Of a stretch of DNA of 64,000 nucleotides, positions 22,547 to 35,358 are shown in pieces; position 1 is the stretch's first letter, and every line of letters starts with the position of its first letter. Origin of the DNA: Amyloporia xantha (lineage: Eukaryota > Basidiomycota > Agaricomycetes > Polyporales > Adustoporiaceae); assembly GCA_036971615.1 (NCBI GenBank), contig JAYKKR010000006.1, positions 496,001 to 560,000 on the forward strand, in the 5' to 3' direction. Below the pieces are notes generated by a model. That model was not told where the DNA came from. It made no database searches and saw only the letters and a list, made by a program, of their open reading frames with translations. Position numbers and translations under genes: made by a program.

Positions 22547-25500
22547 ATGTCTCCAGTACTCACCCGCTCGCAAGCACGTGAGGCTGCTAGTCGCAGCGCC
22601 AGCGAAAACCTCGACAGCACCTCTCGAACACTCTCGACTCCCTCTCCGACAATTCCCGGTAACTTCGACCGCGACGAAGAAGACGAGATCGACCAAGAAC
22701 TCCCAGCTGCTTATGTACTAATGATGCACCAACATGTTGGGTAGGCCCAAACGCGGTTATGCACCAGGCAGCGCATTGGCCTGGCTGTTGGTGCATCAGG
22801 TGCTAGGGGCCAAATAGGGCAGGTGTAGTGTGACAGTAGCTGGTGTCGTATGGCTTATAAATCAGGCCGAAAGCGGAAATATACATTAAATCTATAGCAG
22901 ATGTGTATAATTCAAACTCAGCCAGTATGTAAGCATCCAAATAAGGAAGGTGGGCATGTATGGGCTCATTTTGATGCTTGTAATGGTGGCTATTAGAATC
23001 TGCTGCTTGTAATGGATTCTAATGAAACATATTACTATTGTATACCATTAGAATGCTTACAAATGGGGCTATTCAAATATTGTAATGAGAATTGTATTGA
23101 TCTAGGCTGGTAGAAGCTTGTATTGAATGCCACTGTTATATACTGTTAGAATGCTTATACATGGAGCTATTCAAATATTGTAATACAAATTGTATTGGTC
23201 TGGGCTAATAAAATTTGTATTGGATGTATGCTTGTTACATATCAGTAAAAAGCCAAAAAAGTGGCAATTCCCAAAATGGGATTGACAAGTACATCTGCTT
23301 GTAGGCAAATGTGGATTTCATATGTTGGCTTTGTATGCTTGTATTCCTGGGCCTCTAGGCCTTTCCACTGACCACACAGCCAATATAGAGCAATACAGAT
23401 GCTGTATAACCATTTTCAGCCAAAATGATTTTCATACGCACCGCGTCTGAAAACATATTTTGTGTTTTTTGGCTCAAGTAAGCAAGCTATGATGCTCAAA
23501 CAAATTTTCCCATATCACTGGAGTGATGGTCTACGACTTTCATTTATACCATATATGGTAATTTTCACTTTTGACAAACACTCTCCGTGCCCACAGGGTA
23601 TATAAGTACACAGGACAGACATACAGAGTGTGTAACAGTCATCGAACTATGTCTAGATAAGTCTGTAACATGTGTCTGACATGAGTCTTACATGAGTCTT
23701 ACATTGGTCTTACATGAATGTTCATGTTTCACCACCCTGGTTATGCTAGTGTACGCACTTCAGTCACTCATATCCTAGTATCAATGAACACTCAAACCAG
23801 TATATACTCAATGTGTACAAAGTGATTGAATGAGCTATGTATGTAGTTGCTGTTGTGAAAGACTGACCACTGTTGAAGTGCACACAGAACAAGAGTGGTG
23901 AAACAAACTTGTGTAAGACTCATGTAAGACCAATGTAAGACCAATGTAAGACTCATGCCAAACACATATTGCAGACTTATCTAGACATAGTTTGACTTTT
24001 ACACCCTCTGTATGTCTGCTCTATGTATCTATATACCCTGTGGGCCTGGAGAGTGTTTCCCAAAAGTGAAAATTACCATATATGGTATAAATGAAAGTCG
24101 TAGACAATCACTCCAGTGATATGGGAAAATTTGTTTGAGCACCATATCTCGCTTACTTAAGTCAGAAAACACAAAATATGTTTTCAAACGCGGTGCGTAT
24201 GAAATTTATTTTGGCTGAAAATGGTTATACAGCATCTGTATTGCTCCATATGGGCTGGGTGATCAGTGAAAAGCCCAGGATTACAAGCATACAAGCATAC
24301 AAGGCCAATATGTGAAATTCACATTCACCTGTACCTGTCAATCCCATTTTTTTGAATTTTATTGATATATAACAAGCATACATCCAATACAAATTTTATT
24401 AGCCCAGACCAATACAAATTTCATTACAATATTTGAATAGCCCCATTTGTAAGCATTCTAATGGTATACAATAGTAATATGTTTCATTAGAATCCATTAC
24501 AAGCAGCAGATTCTAATAGCCACCATTACAAGCATCAAAATGAGCCTATACATGCCCACCTTCCTTATTTGGATGCTTACATACTGGCTGAGTTTGAATT
24601 ATACACATCTGCTATAGATTTAATGTGAATTTCCGCTTTTGGCCTGATTTATAAGCCATACGACACCAGCTACTGTCACACTACACCTGCCCTATTTGGC
24701 CCCTAGCACCTGATGCACCAACAGCCAGGCCAATGCGCTGCCTGGTGCATAACCGCGTTTGGGCCTACCCAACATGTTGGTGCATCAGGTCTACATAAGT
24801 TGGTGGAACTCCAGGACGACTTCGACGACGAACTGATCCCTTCGACTTCCGAAGAACGTACTTCGTCCCCCGAGCTCCTAGGTCTCACCACTTCCGACTA
24901 CACTACCTCGTCTCCAGACCTTTTCGATCAATCCGGTTCTTCGCCCGAACCCGAGGATCCCATCCCATCCACTTCGAATCTCGTACTTCCGACCCCGTCT
25001 TCTTTTCGAGCTCACGCTCAGCCATCGTCCATCGCATCCTCGTCGCGACTTCCAGTCGTACCTACGTCCATTCTGGCACCTCAGCCAGCATCGGCACCTT
25101 CGAACGCAGCTTCAAACTCCAATCCCGCACCGCCCGCACCAACGAATCCTTCGACATCTACCGCGTCCTCTTCGAACCCCGCTCCAGTAGTACCCCCAGT
25201 TCCCGGATCATCTTCGAACGCCCCCGTGCCTACTTCTAACACTACGAGCATGAGTCAGAACGCGAACCCACCGTTGATGCCCCCGCGCGGTCATTTGACG
25301 GCACCGAGTTTCGACCCGTCGGAAGTCCGTTCGCTTCGGCGTTACTTCCAGGATCTCGAAGCGTTGTTCGCCCGGTGTCAGATTACCGACAACGTGGCCA
25401 AGAAACAGTGGGCCATTCGGTACCCTTCGATCGACGTCACCGACTTATGGGAAACCATCGAGTCCTTCGTCGACGTAAACAAGAGCTACAATGAATGGAA

Positions 25501-27541
25501 AGCAGACGTACGAGCACTCTATCCTGGCACCGACGATACAAGAAAATGGTCGCTGGCAGACATGGATCAGCTCATTGGAGAGCGCGCTCGTATCGGGATT
25601 CACAACGCGGCAGATCTAGGCTGTTACTACCGCGATTTCATGGCCATCACGAAGCACCTCATTGCACAGAACCGTCTCTCGACTATCGAACAAAGCTGCG
25701 CATTCCTTCGAGGGTTCCAGCCAGCGTTGCTTACGCGGCTCGAGACCCGACTCCATCTCAAACACCCCGACCACTACGCCGACGACCCGTACACCATGGC
25801 AGAGATTCACGCTGCGGCTACTTTCATTTTACACGGAACTTCGAGCACACCTACGACAGCGGCTACCCAGTCTGTTGCTTCGACATCGAACGCTTCGACA
25901 ACGGTACCCCCCGGGATGATCAAAACCGAAGACATCTCGATGATCATCGAGAGCCTATCGAAGACAATTGCGACCCTCATCCAGCCAACGACGCATGCTA
26001 CGCACAACCACGCCCCCGCCCCGAGACAACAAGCCGCCGCCCACGTCCACGTCCACGAGAACGGCGAAACCGAGCAGACATGCCACTACTGCGGCAATCG
26101 TGGCTGCAGGGTAGGCACCTGCGAGTTCGCGGCGATCGACATTCGGGAAGGCAAGTGCAAGCGGAACACCGAAGGCAAGATCGTCCTCCCGAACGGTAGC
26201 TTCTGCCCTCGAACGATCCCAGGTCTTACGATACGCGATCGAATCTACGAATGGCACCGAAGAAATCCCGCGGCACCTGCAGCTCCGACGATGCTCTTCG
26301 AGATTGACGATCGATCGACCGTACAGACGTTCACGCTCAACACCAGCGGAAGGATCGAGGCGCTCGAACGAGAACTCCTTCAGCTTCGGAAGCGAAGGGA
26401 GGTCTTTGACGGCGTCGAGATTCTGCAGCGGAAGAAACCTACAACGACGGCGGTCCCGAAGAACGCGGAAGCCTCGGGATCTGGTACATCGAAGGAAGCG
26501 GCGGCACCCTCGAGCACTTCGACAAGCACGGCCCCGCCTCCGACGATACCAGCAGCAGCACCCTCACCATCTTCTTCGCCACCCACGCAACCCACGTCGC
26601 AACCTACTACAACTGCCCCGCCAGTACACCCCTTTGCAAACGCTCACGACGCAACCTACGCCCCGCCGAACGTTCGAAACTTCGCAACACCGCCGAAGCC
26701 CTCGAACGACAAGGGCAAGGAACCTGCGTACAAAACCATCGTCCCTATAATTCAGCCGAAGCTCGCCGAGGAGATCTTTCAGCGGTCGATGAAATCGCAG
26801 TTCGTCACGCTGACCCCCGAAGAGTTGCTTTCGATCGCGCCGGACGTTCGAACCAAGTACCGCGACGCCGTCACCCCGAAGCGAGTCTCGACGGAACCCG
26901 TCGCGTCGGCACACATCGTAGAGATCGCCGACGACGGGGTCGTATCCATCAACCAGCTCTCGTGTTCGGGCGCGACGCTGGAACCAGGTGCAACGATCGT
27001 CCCCGACCCCTACGAAACATATCTGAAGCACATCCCTCACGGCGAGTACCCCGCAGAATTCACCGTCGCCCGCGATTCGAACGCGATTCGTTCGATCATC
27101 GCGTTGATCGACAACAAGGAGCAAATTGAATGCATCGTCGATCCCGGTTCGCAGATCGTAGCCATGTCGGAAGAGATCTGCCTCGGTCTCAATCTATTGT
27201 TCGATCCTACCATTCAGCTAAACATGCAATCGGCGAACGGCGAGGTAGATCGATCGTTGGGACTGATTCGAAATGTTCCCTTCCGCATCGGTGAGATCGT
27301 GTTGTATCTACAGGCTCACGTCATTCGAAACGCAGCGTACGACATTCTCCTCGGCCGACCCTTCGACGTGCTCACGCAGAGCGTCGTCAAGAATTTCGCC
27401 GACGAGAACCAGACAATCACTATCCTCTGCCCGAACACCGGCGAAACTGTCACGATTCCAACGTACGCGCGAGGAAGATCGCGAAGCCAGCAGCATCCTT
27501 TCGGTTGTCGCAAATCGCATTTTCTCGCTTCGAGGAATTGA
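22547..27541 (+). CDS. Gag-protease polyprotein, split by a fold-back element
   Basis: Translation starts at ATG 22,547 (MSPVLTRSQAREAA). It is interrupted at 22,704-24,805 by a fold-back element and resumes in frame after the 7-bp duplicated target GAACTCC. A long Ser/Pro/Thr-rich region precedes a capsid-like domain (about 25,310-25,840, RRYFQDLEALF...). A zinc-knuckle-like cluster is at 26,080-26,121 (CHYCGNRGCRVGTC, C-x2-C-x4-C-x4-C, so not the usual CCHC), then a Ser/Pro linker. The aspartic protease has its active-site DPG at 27,140-27,148 and a DILLGRPF segment. The frame ends at TGA 27,539-27,541. Pol lies one base back in frame and overlaps, so expression would need a -1 shift. The interrupted copy cannot make full-length Gag. 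Confidence 0.85.
22704..24805 (+). mobile_element. Fold-back element copy A (2.1 kb)
   Basis: Flanked by the 7-bp duplication GAACTCC (22,697-22,703 and 24,806-24,812). Left end CAGCTGCTTATGTA, right end the complement of CACCAACTTATGTA; both are followed by TGATGCACCAACATG. Almost the whole element is one imperfect inverted repeat of about 1 kb arms around a spacer of about 160 bp (23,740-23,900). The left arm has an extra block of about 120 bp. No transposase is encoded, so it is non-autonomous. Confidence 0.88.
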
Positions 27542-29707
27542 TTCCCCATGATCAAGGAGAAGCCGCGCTAGTCATCGACTACGATGGGGTAAAACCGAGT
27601 ATTTCCTTCGTCTCTCCAATTGATTCCTCGACTCCGAACGCAGTCTCATCTCTCTATCTCTCCGCATGCACCTCCGTTTCCTCGTATTTACAGTCTCTTT
27701 ACGCTTCGGACACTACAGCTTCTAATGCCGCCCCGTCAAACGCTTCGACGTGGGCTTCGACCCTTCTATTTTCAGCCCCGCTCGCTTCGACTCCGCCCGC
27801 TCCCGTTCCGACAAAGTCAATTTCCCAGTTTTCCAACTCGATCCTCCCTTTTCCTTCGACGACCTCGACTTCGACCTCGACGCACAAAATACTTGCCGCA
27901 ACGAAGAAGAAGTACAAGCCTGTCGCTCTCAAGACCCGACCCGTCCTTGGTGCCGTCCCCGAACAATTTCGCATACTTCGGGACATCAAGGGCGACCCAC
28001 TATCTATCTTGCCAAAGCTTTCGACCGACCCCCCGCCGTTCAAACCTACCGGTCGGTACACGCTCGAACGCTTCGAAACCACCGAGAAGTTACACAACGG
28101 CGATTTCCTGCTTCCCGACGAACGTCGAGTCCTCCACCATTTCATGTGCCTGCACAACGAAGCTTTCGCATGGACCGACGACGAGCGGGGATGCTTCAAG
28201 CCCGAGTATTTCCCCCCCGTCGATTTCCCCGTCGTTCCGCACACGCCCTGGGTGCAGAAGAATATCCCCATTCCGCCCGGGATCTACAACGAAGTCTGCG
28301 CGGTGATCAAGCGAAAGACCGCCGCCGGAGTCTACGAGCCTTCGAACTCGTCGTATCGATCTCGATGGTTCTGTGTTGTAAAGAAGGACGGCAAATCGCT
28401 TCGACTCGTTCACTCGCTCGAGCCTCTCAACGCAGTCACAATCCAGCATTCCGGTGTACCGCCGACGCCCGAATACCTCGCAGAGCAATTCGGAGGAAGA
28501 CCATGCGGCGGCATGCTCGACCTCTACGTCGGCTACGACGAACGACTCATCGCGGAGTCTTCGAGAGACCTTACGACGTTCCAGACACCCTATGGAGCCA
28601 TGCGGCTTGTTACGCTCCCGATGGGTTGGACGAACTCGGTCCCCATATTCCACGACGACGTCACCTACATCCTCCAGCCCGAGATCCCGCACGTCACGGT
28701 GCCCTACGTCGACGACGTTCCCGTCAAAGGTCCCGAATCCGACTACGACGACGACCGACTCCCTTCAAACCACGGCATTCGACGCTTCGTATGGGAGCAT
28801 TTCGAGAACATGAACCGCGTCGTCACTCGAATGCGCTACGCAGGAGGAACCTTCTCCGGAGTAAAGAGTGTACTCATCGCTCGAGAAATCATGGTGGTAG
28901 GACATCGCTGCACTCCTCAAGGACGACTCCCCGACGACTCACGCGTCGCTTCGATACGCAATTGGGGTCCCTGCGCAACACTTTCTGATGTTCGAGCGTT
29001 CCTCGGAACCATCGGTGTCGTTCGTATCTTCATCCGCAACTTTGCTCACCGCGCCGACGCGCTCGTACGCCTCACGAGGAAGGACGTCGAGTTCGAGTTC
29101 GGTCCCGAGCAAATCGCGGCGCAGGAAGATCTCAAGGATGCTCTCCTCTCGTCCCCCGCACTTCGAGCAATCAATTACGATTCCCCCTCCCCCGTCATAC
29201 TAGCAGTCGACACCTCGTTCATCGCCGTCGGATATCACCTGTGTCAATGCGACGAAGCCAACACGCGCATTCGATACTACAATCGATTCGGCTCGATTAC
29301 GCTCAACGATCGCGAACGAAGGTTTTCGCAACCGAAGCTCGAGATCTACGGCTTATTCCGCGCGCTTCGATCCCTTCGACTCTACCTCATCGGCGTTCGA
29401 AACCTCATCGTCGAAGTCGATGCACGGTACATCAAGGGTATGCTGAAGAACCCCGACATCGCTCCCAGCGCAAGTATCAACCGCTGGATCGTCTCGATTC
29501 TCACATTCCATTTCACGCTAGTCCACGTCCCCGGTACAATGCACGGCCCCGACGGCCTCTCTCGATGAACGGCTCAGCCCGGCGATATCATCGAAGACGA
29601 GGTCGACGAAGAATTCGACGATTGGATCGACCAGATGCATTCGTTCGTGCACCAGATACAGCCCCTCCCACCCGTCCCTTCGCTCGCCGTCTTAACCAAT
29701 GACAGAG

Positions 29708-29739
29708 CCGAGGACGGCTCAGATTTCAATAAGGAGGAG
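29708..29739 (+). other. Central copy of the polypurine-tract region
   Basis: This 32-base stretch matches 35,326-35,357, just before the 3' LTR, at all but about five positions, including the shared ATTTCAATAAGGAGGAG. It lies between RNase H and integrase. It may be a central polypurine tract used as a second plus-strand primer. Confidence 0.55.
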
Positions 29740-30343
29740 GATAGCTACGAGCTAGTGCCTCGATCGGAGCAAGCGCAACTCGCCGACGCGAAGCTCGACG
29801 ACGTCCTCGAGTTCCATTGAACGCTAGCGAAGCCCGACGACATCTCCGACAGCGTCTACGAAGGGTTCATCAAGTATTGCATGCAGTTCTTCCTCGACAA
29901 CGACACCCTCTGGCGCAAGGACAGCCACGGCGCGCACAAAATAGTCGTCAAGCCCAGAGATCGCCTTCGAATTCTTCGAGAATGTCACGACCGCACCGCG
30001 CATCGAGGAATCTACGCGACTCGAGCTTTCGTCAACGAGCGATTCTGGTGGCCGTTCCACTACGCCGACATCACGTGGTTCGTTCGATCGTGCCACATCT
30101 GCCAGGCTCGCCAAGTTCGACAAATTCTTATCCCTCCAACCGTCGCATTCCCAGCCCCGATCTTCGCGAAAATACACATCGACACCATGCAAATGCCTGC
30201 CTCGGGCGGATACAAGTACTTGGTCCAAGGTAGATGTTCGCTTACGACTTACCCCGAGTTTCGAATGCTTCGAAAAGAGACAGCAAAGGCCCTCGCCGAC
30301 TGGATCTTCGAAGACATCCTCTGTCGATGGGGCGCACTCAGCG

Positions 30344-32444
30344 CACCAACTTATGTAGACCTGATGCACCAACATGTTGGGTAGGCCCAAACGCGGTTAT
30401 GCACCAGGCAGCGCATTGGCCTGGCTGTTGGTGCATCAGGTGCTAGGGGCCAAATAGGGCAGGTGTAGTGTGACAGTAGCTGGTGTCGTATGGCTTATAA
30501 ATCAGGCCAAAAGCGGAAATTCACATTAAATCTATAGCAGATGTGTATAATTCAAACTCAGCCAGTATGTAAGCATCCAAATAAGGAAGGTGGGCATGTA
30601 TAGGCTCATTTTGATGCTTGTAATGGTGGCTATTAGAATCTGCTGCTTGTAATGGATTCTAATGAAACATATTACTATTGTATACCATTAGAATGCTTAC
30701 AAATGGGGCTATTCAAATATTGTAATGAAATTTGTATTGGTCTGGGCTAATAAAATTTGTATTGGATGTATGCTTGTTATATATCAATAAAATTCAAAAA
30801 AATGGGATTGACAGGTACAGGTGAATGTGAATTTCACATATTGGCCTTGTATGCTTGTATGCTTGTAATCCTGGGCTTTTCACTGATCACCCAGCCCATA
30901 TGGAGCAATACAGATGCTGTATAACCATTTTCAGCCAAAATAAATTTCATACGCACCGCGTTTGAAAACATATTTTGTGTTTTCTGACTTAAGTAAGCGA
31001 GATATGGTGCTCAAACAAATTTTCCCATATCACTGGAGTGATTGTCTACGACTTTCATTTATACCATATATGGTAATTTTCACTTTTGGGAAACACTCTC
31101 CAGGCCCACAGGGTATATAGATACATAGAGCAGACATACAGAGGGTGTAAAAGTCAAACTATGTCTAGATAAGTCTGCAATATGTGTTTGGCATGAGTCT
31201 TACATTGGTCTTACATTGGTCTTACATGAGTCTTACACAAGTTTGTTTCACCACTCTTGTTCTGTGTGCACTTCAACAGTGGTCAGTCTTTCACAACAGC
31301 AACTACATACATAGCTCATTCAATCACTTTGTACACATTGAGTATATACTGGTTTGAGTGTTCATTGATACTAGGATATGAGTGACTGAAGTGCGTACAC
31401 TAGCATAACCAGGGTGGTGAAACATGAACATTCATGTAAGACCAATGTAAGACTCATGTAAGACTCATGTCAGACACATGTTACAGACTTATCTAGACAT
31501 AGTTCGATGACTGTTACACACTCTGTATGTCTGTCCTGTGTACTTATATACCCTGTGGGCACGGAGAGTGTTTGTCAAAAGTGAAAATTACCATATATGG
31601 TATAAATGAAAGTCGTAGACCATCACTCCAGTGATATGGGAAAATTTGTTTGAGCATCATAGCTTGCTTACTTGAGCCAAAAAACACAAAATATGTTTTC
31701 AGACGCGGTGCGTATGAAAATCATTTTGGCTGAAAATGGTTATACAGCATCTGTATTGCTCTATATTGGCTGTGTGGTCAGTGGAAAGGCCTAGAGGCCC
31801 AGGAATACAAGCATACAAAGCCAACATATGAAATCCACATTTGCCTACAAGCAGATGTACTTGTCAATCCCATTTTGGGAATTGCCACTTTTTGGCTTTT
31901 TACTGATATGTAACAAGCATACATCCAATACAAATTTTATTAGCCCAGACCAATACAATTTGTATTACAATATTTGAATAGCTCCATGTATAAGCATTCT
32001 AACAGTATATAACAGTGGCATTCAATACAAGCTTCTACCAGCCTAGATCAATACAATTCTCATTACAATATTTGAATAGCCCCATTTGTAAGCATTCTAA
32101 TGGTATACAATAGTAATATGTTTCATTAGAATCCATTACAAGCAGCAGATTCTAATAGCCACCATTACAAGCATCAAAATGAGCCCATACATGCCCACCT
32201 TCCTTATTTGGATGCTTACATACTGGCTGAGTTTGAATTATACACATCTGCTATAGATTTAATGTATATTTCCGCTTTCGGCCTGATTTATAAGCCATAC
32301 GACACCAGCTACTGTCACACTACACCTGCCCTATTTGGCCCCTAGCACCTGATGCACCAACAGCCAGGCCAATGCGCTGCCTGGTGCATAACCGCGTTTG
32401 GGCCTACCCAACATGTTGGTGCATCATTAGTACATAAGCAGCTG
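30344..32444 (-). mobile_element. Fold-back element copy B (2.1 kb), inverted
   Basis: Nearly identical to copy A but in opposite orientation: the CACCAAC end is on the left and the CAGCTGC end on the right. Flanked by the 7-bp duplication CTCAGCG (30,337-30,343 and 32,445-32,451). Removing the element and one repeat restores the integrase frame. Spacer and arm asymmetry match copy A. Confidence 0.88.
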
Positions 32445-33269
32445 CTCAGCGAGATCGTCACCGACAACGGTACGGCGTTCATCAAGGCGGCCGACTACCT
32501 TTCGAAGAAGTACCACATCAATCATATTCGAATCAGCGGGTACAATTCGAGGGCGAACGGTCTCGTCGAACGTCCGCATTTCAGCACGCGACAAGCTCTC
32601 TTCAAGACAGCCGACGGAGATGAGAAGAAGTGGTCTCAAGCTGCGTATTTCGTATTTTGGTCCGAACGCATCACGACTCGTCGACGCATGGGCTGCTCAC
32701 CATACTTCGCTGTTACGGGCACCCACCCCCTCATTCCTCTCGACATCGTCGAAGCCATGTATCTCCAACCCCCGCCGACTTCGATCCTTTCGACGACCGA
32801 CCTCATCGCCCGAAGAGCCATCGCGCTCCAGAAACGCGTCGAGCAAGTCACCGAACTTCATTCAAAGGTCTACGAAGCACGTCGAACGGCAGCAATTCGC
32901 TTTGAAAAAGAGCACGAGCACTCGATCCAGGATTTCGACTTCAAACGCGGAGCTCTAGTGCTCATACGTAACACGAAGATCGAGAAGTCTCTCAACCGCA
33001 AGATGCGCCCGCGATATCTAGGCCCCCTCATCGTTGTCTCGTGCAACAAGGGCGGCGCGTACATCGTGTGCGAACTCGACGGTACAGTCCTCGATCGACC
33101 CATCGCAGCATTCCGCGTCATTCCGTATTTCGCGCGAAAATCCATCCCAATTCCCGAAGATCTCGAAGATGTCTCGACAGAGCGCCTTCGAGAACTCGAA
33201 CTATCGAATTCCCTCGGCGACGACGACGACGACGATGAAGTCGAAGAAGCCGAAGAACACGACGAATAG

Positions 33270-33738
33270 AGGTTCTCCAGTTTTTCTTACTTGTACAACA
33301 CGATGCGTACTTTCTTCTCTCCGTTCCTGCTCTCATGTTACGCTATATGCTTGATTTTCTCCTACGCTCTAGATCTCCATTTGTACGATTACATTCGATT
33401 CAACTCAAAAGTCGCGATATCGCTTCGACGTTCTACGAACGCTTCGATTCGACCGTTGCGCGGAGGCTCACCTTAGATGAGTCCTCCTAGGCTGTGATGA
33501 CAAACTGAGCCTATATCTTATTAAGTCCCTTCTTTCTTATGCCACGAACTATTCGATTTTCCCTTTTTAGTTCTTCGATTCCGTTGCGATCGTTTTCGAA
33601 CACGCTTATTCTCGATTATTTTCCCTTAGTTCGCGCTGGGTTTTCGTCTAGGCACTAAGGCCACCTTTTCATTCATCACACTACGCAACGCGACTACGAC
33701 GATACGACTAGAGTACAAAAAACGCGCCATGCGTCCAA
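33270..33738. other. Retrotransposon region after pol, no gene
   Basis: AT-richer sequence between the end of pol and the 3' end of the antisense gene. I see no conserved motif. Confidence 0.4.
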
Positions 33739-35118
33739 TTACGCCTCGTCGCCCGAACCGTCGTGGAAATCGACGCCACCCGCAGCAATGTACGAAGCCT
33801 CCATATCCTTCAGTTCCAAGTCGAGATCGTGGAGGACCGCCCGACGATGCGCGATAAAGGCGCGTTCCTCTCGAATTGCCCGAATGACCGACGTCGAGGC
33901 AGCGTCAAGACCGAGAGACTCGAGGTCGTCCTGGTCCAGCCCTAGATGACTGCCCCCATCGAGCAGAACTCGAGCAGGAGCGCGCAGCGACCGGTCAAGC
34001 CTACGCCGCTTCGAACCGCTCGACTCGGCAACGGACGTGCCGGCCGACGGGGGCCGCTCTACGACAGACAAGTGAACTATACGTAACACGGCGGGATACG
34101 AAAAATGACCCACCTCGCCTCTTGGTCCCACCTCGAGTTTTCTTCAGTTTGCCAAGGACCGACACAGAGTCGTAGTAACAACCCTGGGCCTCCGAAAGGC
34201 ACTTCTCGCAGGAACGAGCACCCGTCTCCCAGACACAGTCAACGGGGACGGCGCGCCCGCGGCATCGATCGCACTACGAATAGGATATCAAGACAACCCG
34301 CCGAGGAGTTCGAAGTACGACGTACCTTTTCACCTCGCATTTGGCGGGCCCGAGCGATTTCGGCACGGTCCGACTCCGACATGAGTTCGGCACTTTCGAT
34401 TTTCGGATTCTTCTACAGTGTCGTCGGTTTAGCTCTCTTCGAAGACAGGCCAACACGGACTTACCAAGGAAGGTCCGTCCAGGATCTGCACGTCGTCGTC
34501 GGGTTGCGCACGGCCCTTCCCTTTCGAGTCCCTTTCGCCCACTTCGGTCAGGCCTTCGATGGCGGCGAGATTGGCGACGACGGCGTCGGCTTCGATTTGC
34601 GCAAGTCGATCGGCTTCGACCTTTGCAAGGCGGGCCTTTTCGGCTTCCTCCTTCGCGCGTCGGTCTGCGGCTTCCTCGCGAAGTCGACGTTGATCGGCCT
34701 CTTCGCGACGGCGCTTGGCGGCCTCTTCTTCGAGTCGTCGTTTTTCAGCTTCGCGGTCAGCAGCGACCTTTTCGATCGCATCCGCCAAAGCAGGCCAGGC
34801 GTCGCCAGCCCACGCAAGCCACGACTCAGGCACCATCTCCGCGAGTTTTCGAATCGCGCTGTCCACCCGACGGTCGGTCTCGACGTCGACGATCGAACCA
34901 AGCACCTGGCGATACGAGACCTGCGAGACAGTCGAAGTCAGCGGCAGGCAAACAACAACGACACGACTTACGAGCGGTGCGGAAATATCCAGCGCCCAGG
35001 CCTCGAATATGTCGAGGGCGGCGTCCACAGGCGGTTCCGAGTCGAGAACCTTCGACAAGGCAGCGAGTCGGTGCTGAGCGAGCACGGAAGTGGCAGGCGT
35101 TGCAGAACGAGATGACAT
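33739..35118 (-). CDS. Antisense spliced gene with coiled coil and Cys cluster
   Basis: On the strand opposite pol, between pol and the 3' LTR. Exon 1, 35,118-34,465 (218 codons, starts MSSRSATPATSV), ends in a long charged helix (EAEKRRLEEEAAKRRREEAD). A GTAAGT intron (34,464-34,274) leads to exon 2, 34,273 to about 34,114, with two Cys groups: CDRCRGRAVPVDC, then CEKCLSEAQGCYYD, a C-x2-C-x8-C plus C-x2-C-x6-C pattern like a small zinc module. A short intron (about 34,113-34,077) leads to exon 3, which ends at 33,739 with an acidic tail. Splicing is consistent across all exons. I recall similar coiled-coil plus Cys proteins, unexplained, in Agaricomycete genomes. A role as regulator or nucleic-acid-binding partner of the element is inference only. 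Confidence 0.65.
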
Positions 35119-35348
35119 TGTGGAAGCAGGAGATATCGAAGAATCACAAGAGTATCGGCGACGAAGGAACGATGGGCTGGGGAAAAATGAGGCTAAGTCC
35201 ACCCAGCTTATATCCCCTTTTCGACCAGCGTTTAGCGCCGACCACGAGGCATTCGAAACCGACACGGGTTGCCATGCCGCTTCGATCCATTCACGATCAT
35301 CACGCTTCTCGCATCACGTGGAGGACCGAGGACGGTCCAAATTTCAAT

Positions 35349-35358
35349 AAGGAGGAGA
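35349..35358 (+). other. Polypurine tract before the 3' LTR
   Basis: AAGGAGGAGA directly abuts the TG of the 3' LTR at 35,359, the expected site of plus-strand priming. Confidence 0.75.

Larger units (their letters stand above)
27505..33269 (+). pseudogene. Pol polyprotein (RT, RNase H, integrase), broken
   Basis: The frame from about 27,505 holds a reverse transcriptase (YVDD at 28,705-28,716), RNase H (about 29,200-29,560), an integrase zinc finger (about 29,985-30,105, CHICQARQ) and the integrase core. The core's second Asp (VTDNGTAF) and Glu (GLVERPHF) lie after the insertion. It ends at 33,267-33,269 with an acidic tail. Three lesions are visible: in-frame TGA at 29,566-29,568, TGA at 29,818-29,820, and fold-back element B at 30,344-32,444 inside the integrase. 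Both TGA codons are followed by ACG and sit where a CGA would fit, which suggests C-to-T change. There is no chromodomain. Reading frames continue cleanly through each lesion, so damage is recent. Confidence 0.88.

Noticed and set aside
27273..29702. Long plus-strand frames in other registers within pol
   Set aside because: Shadows of the RT-RNase H frame with biased Arg/Ser composition.
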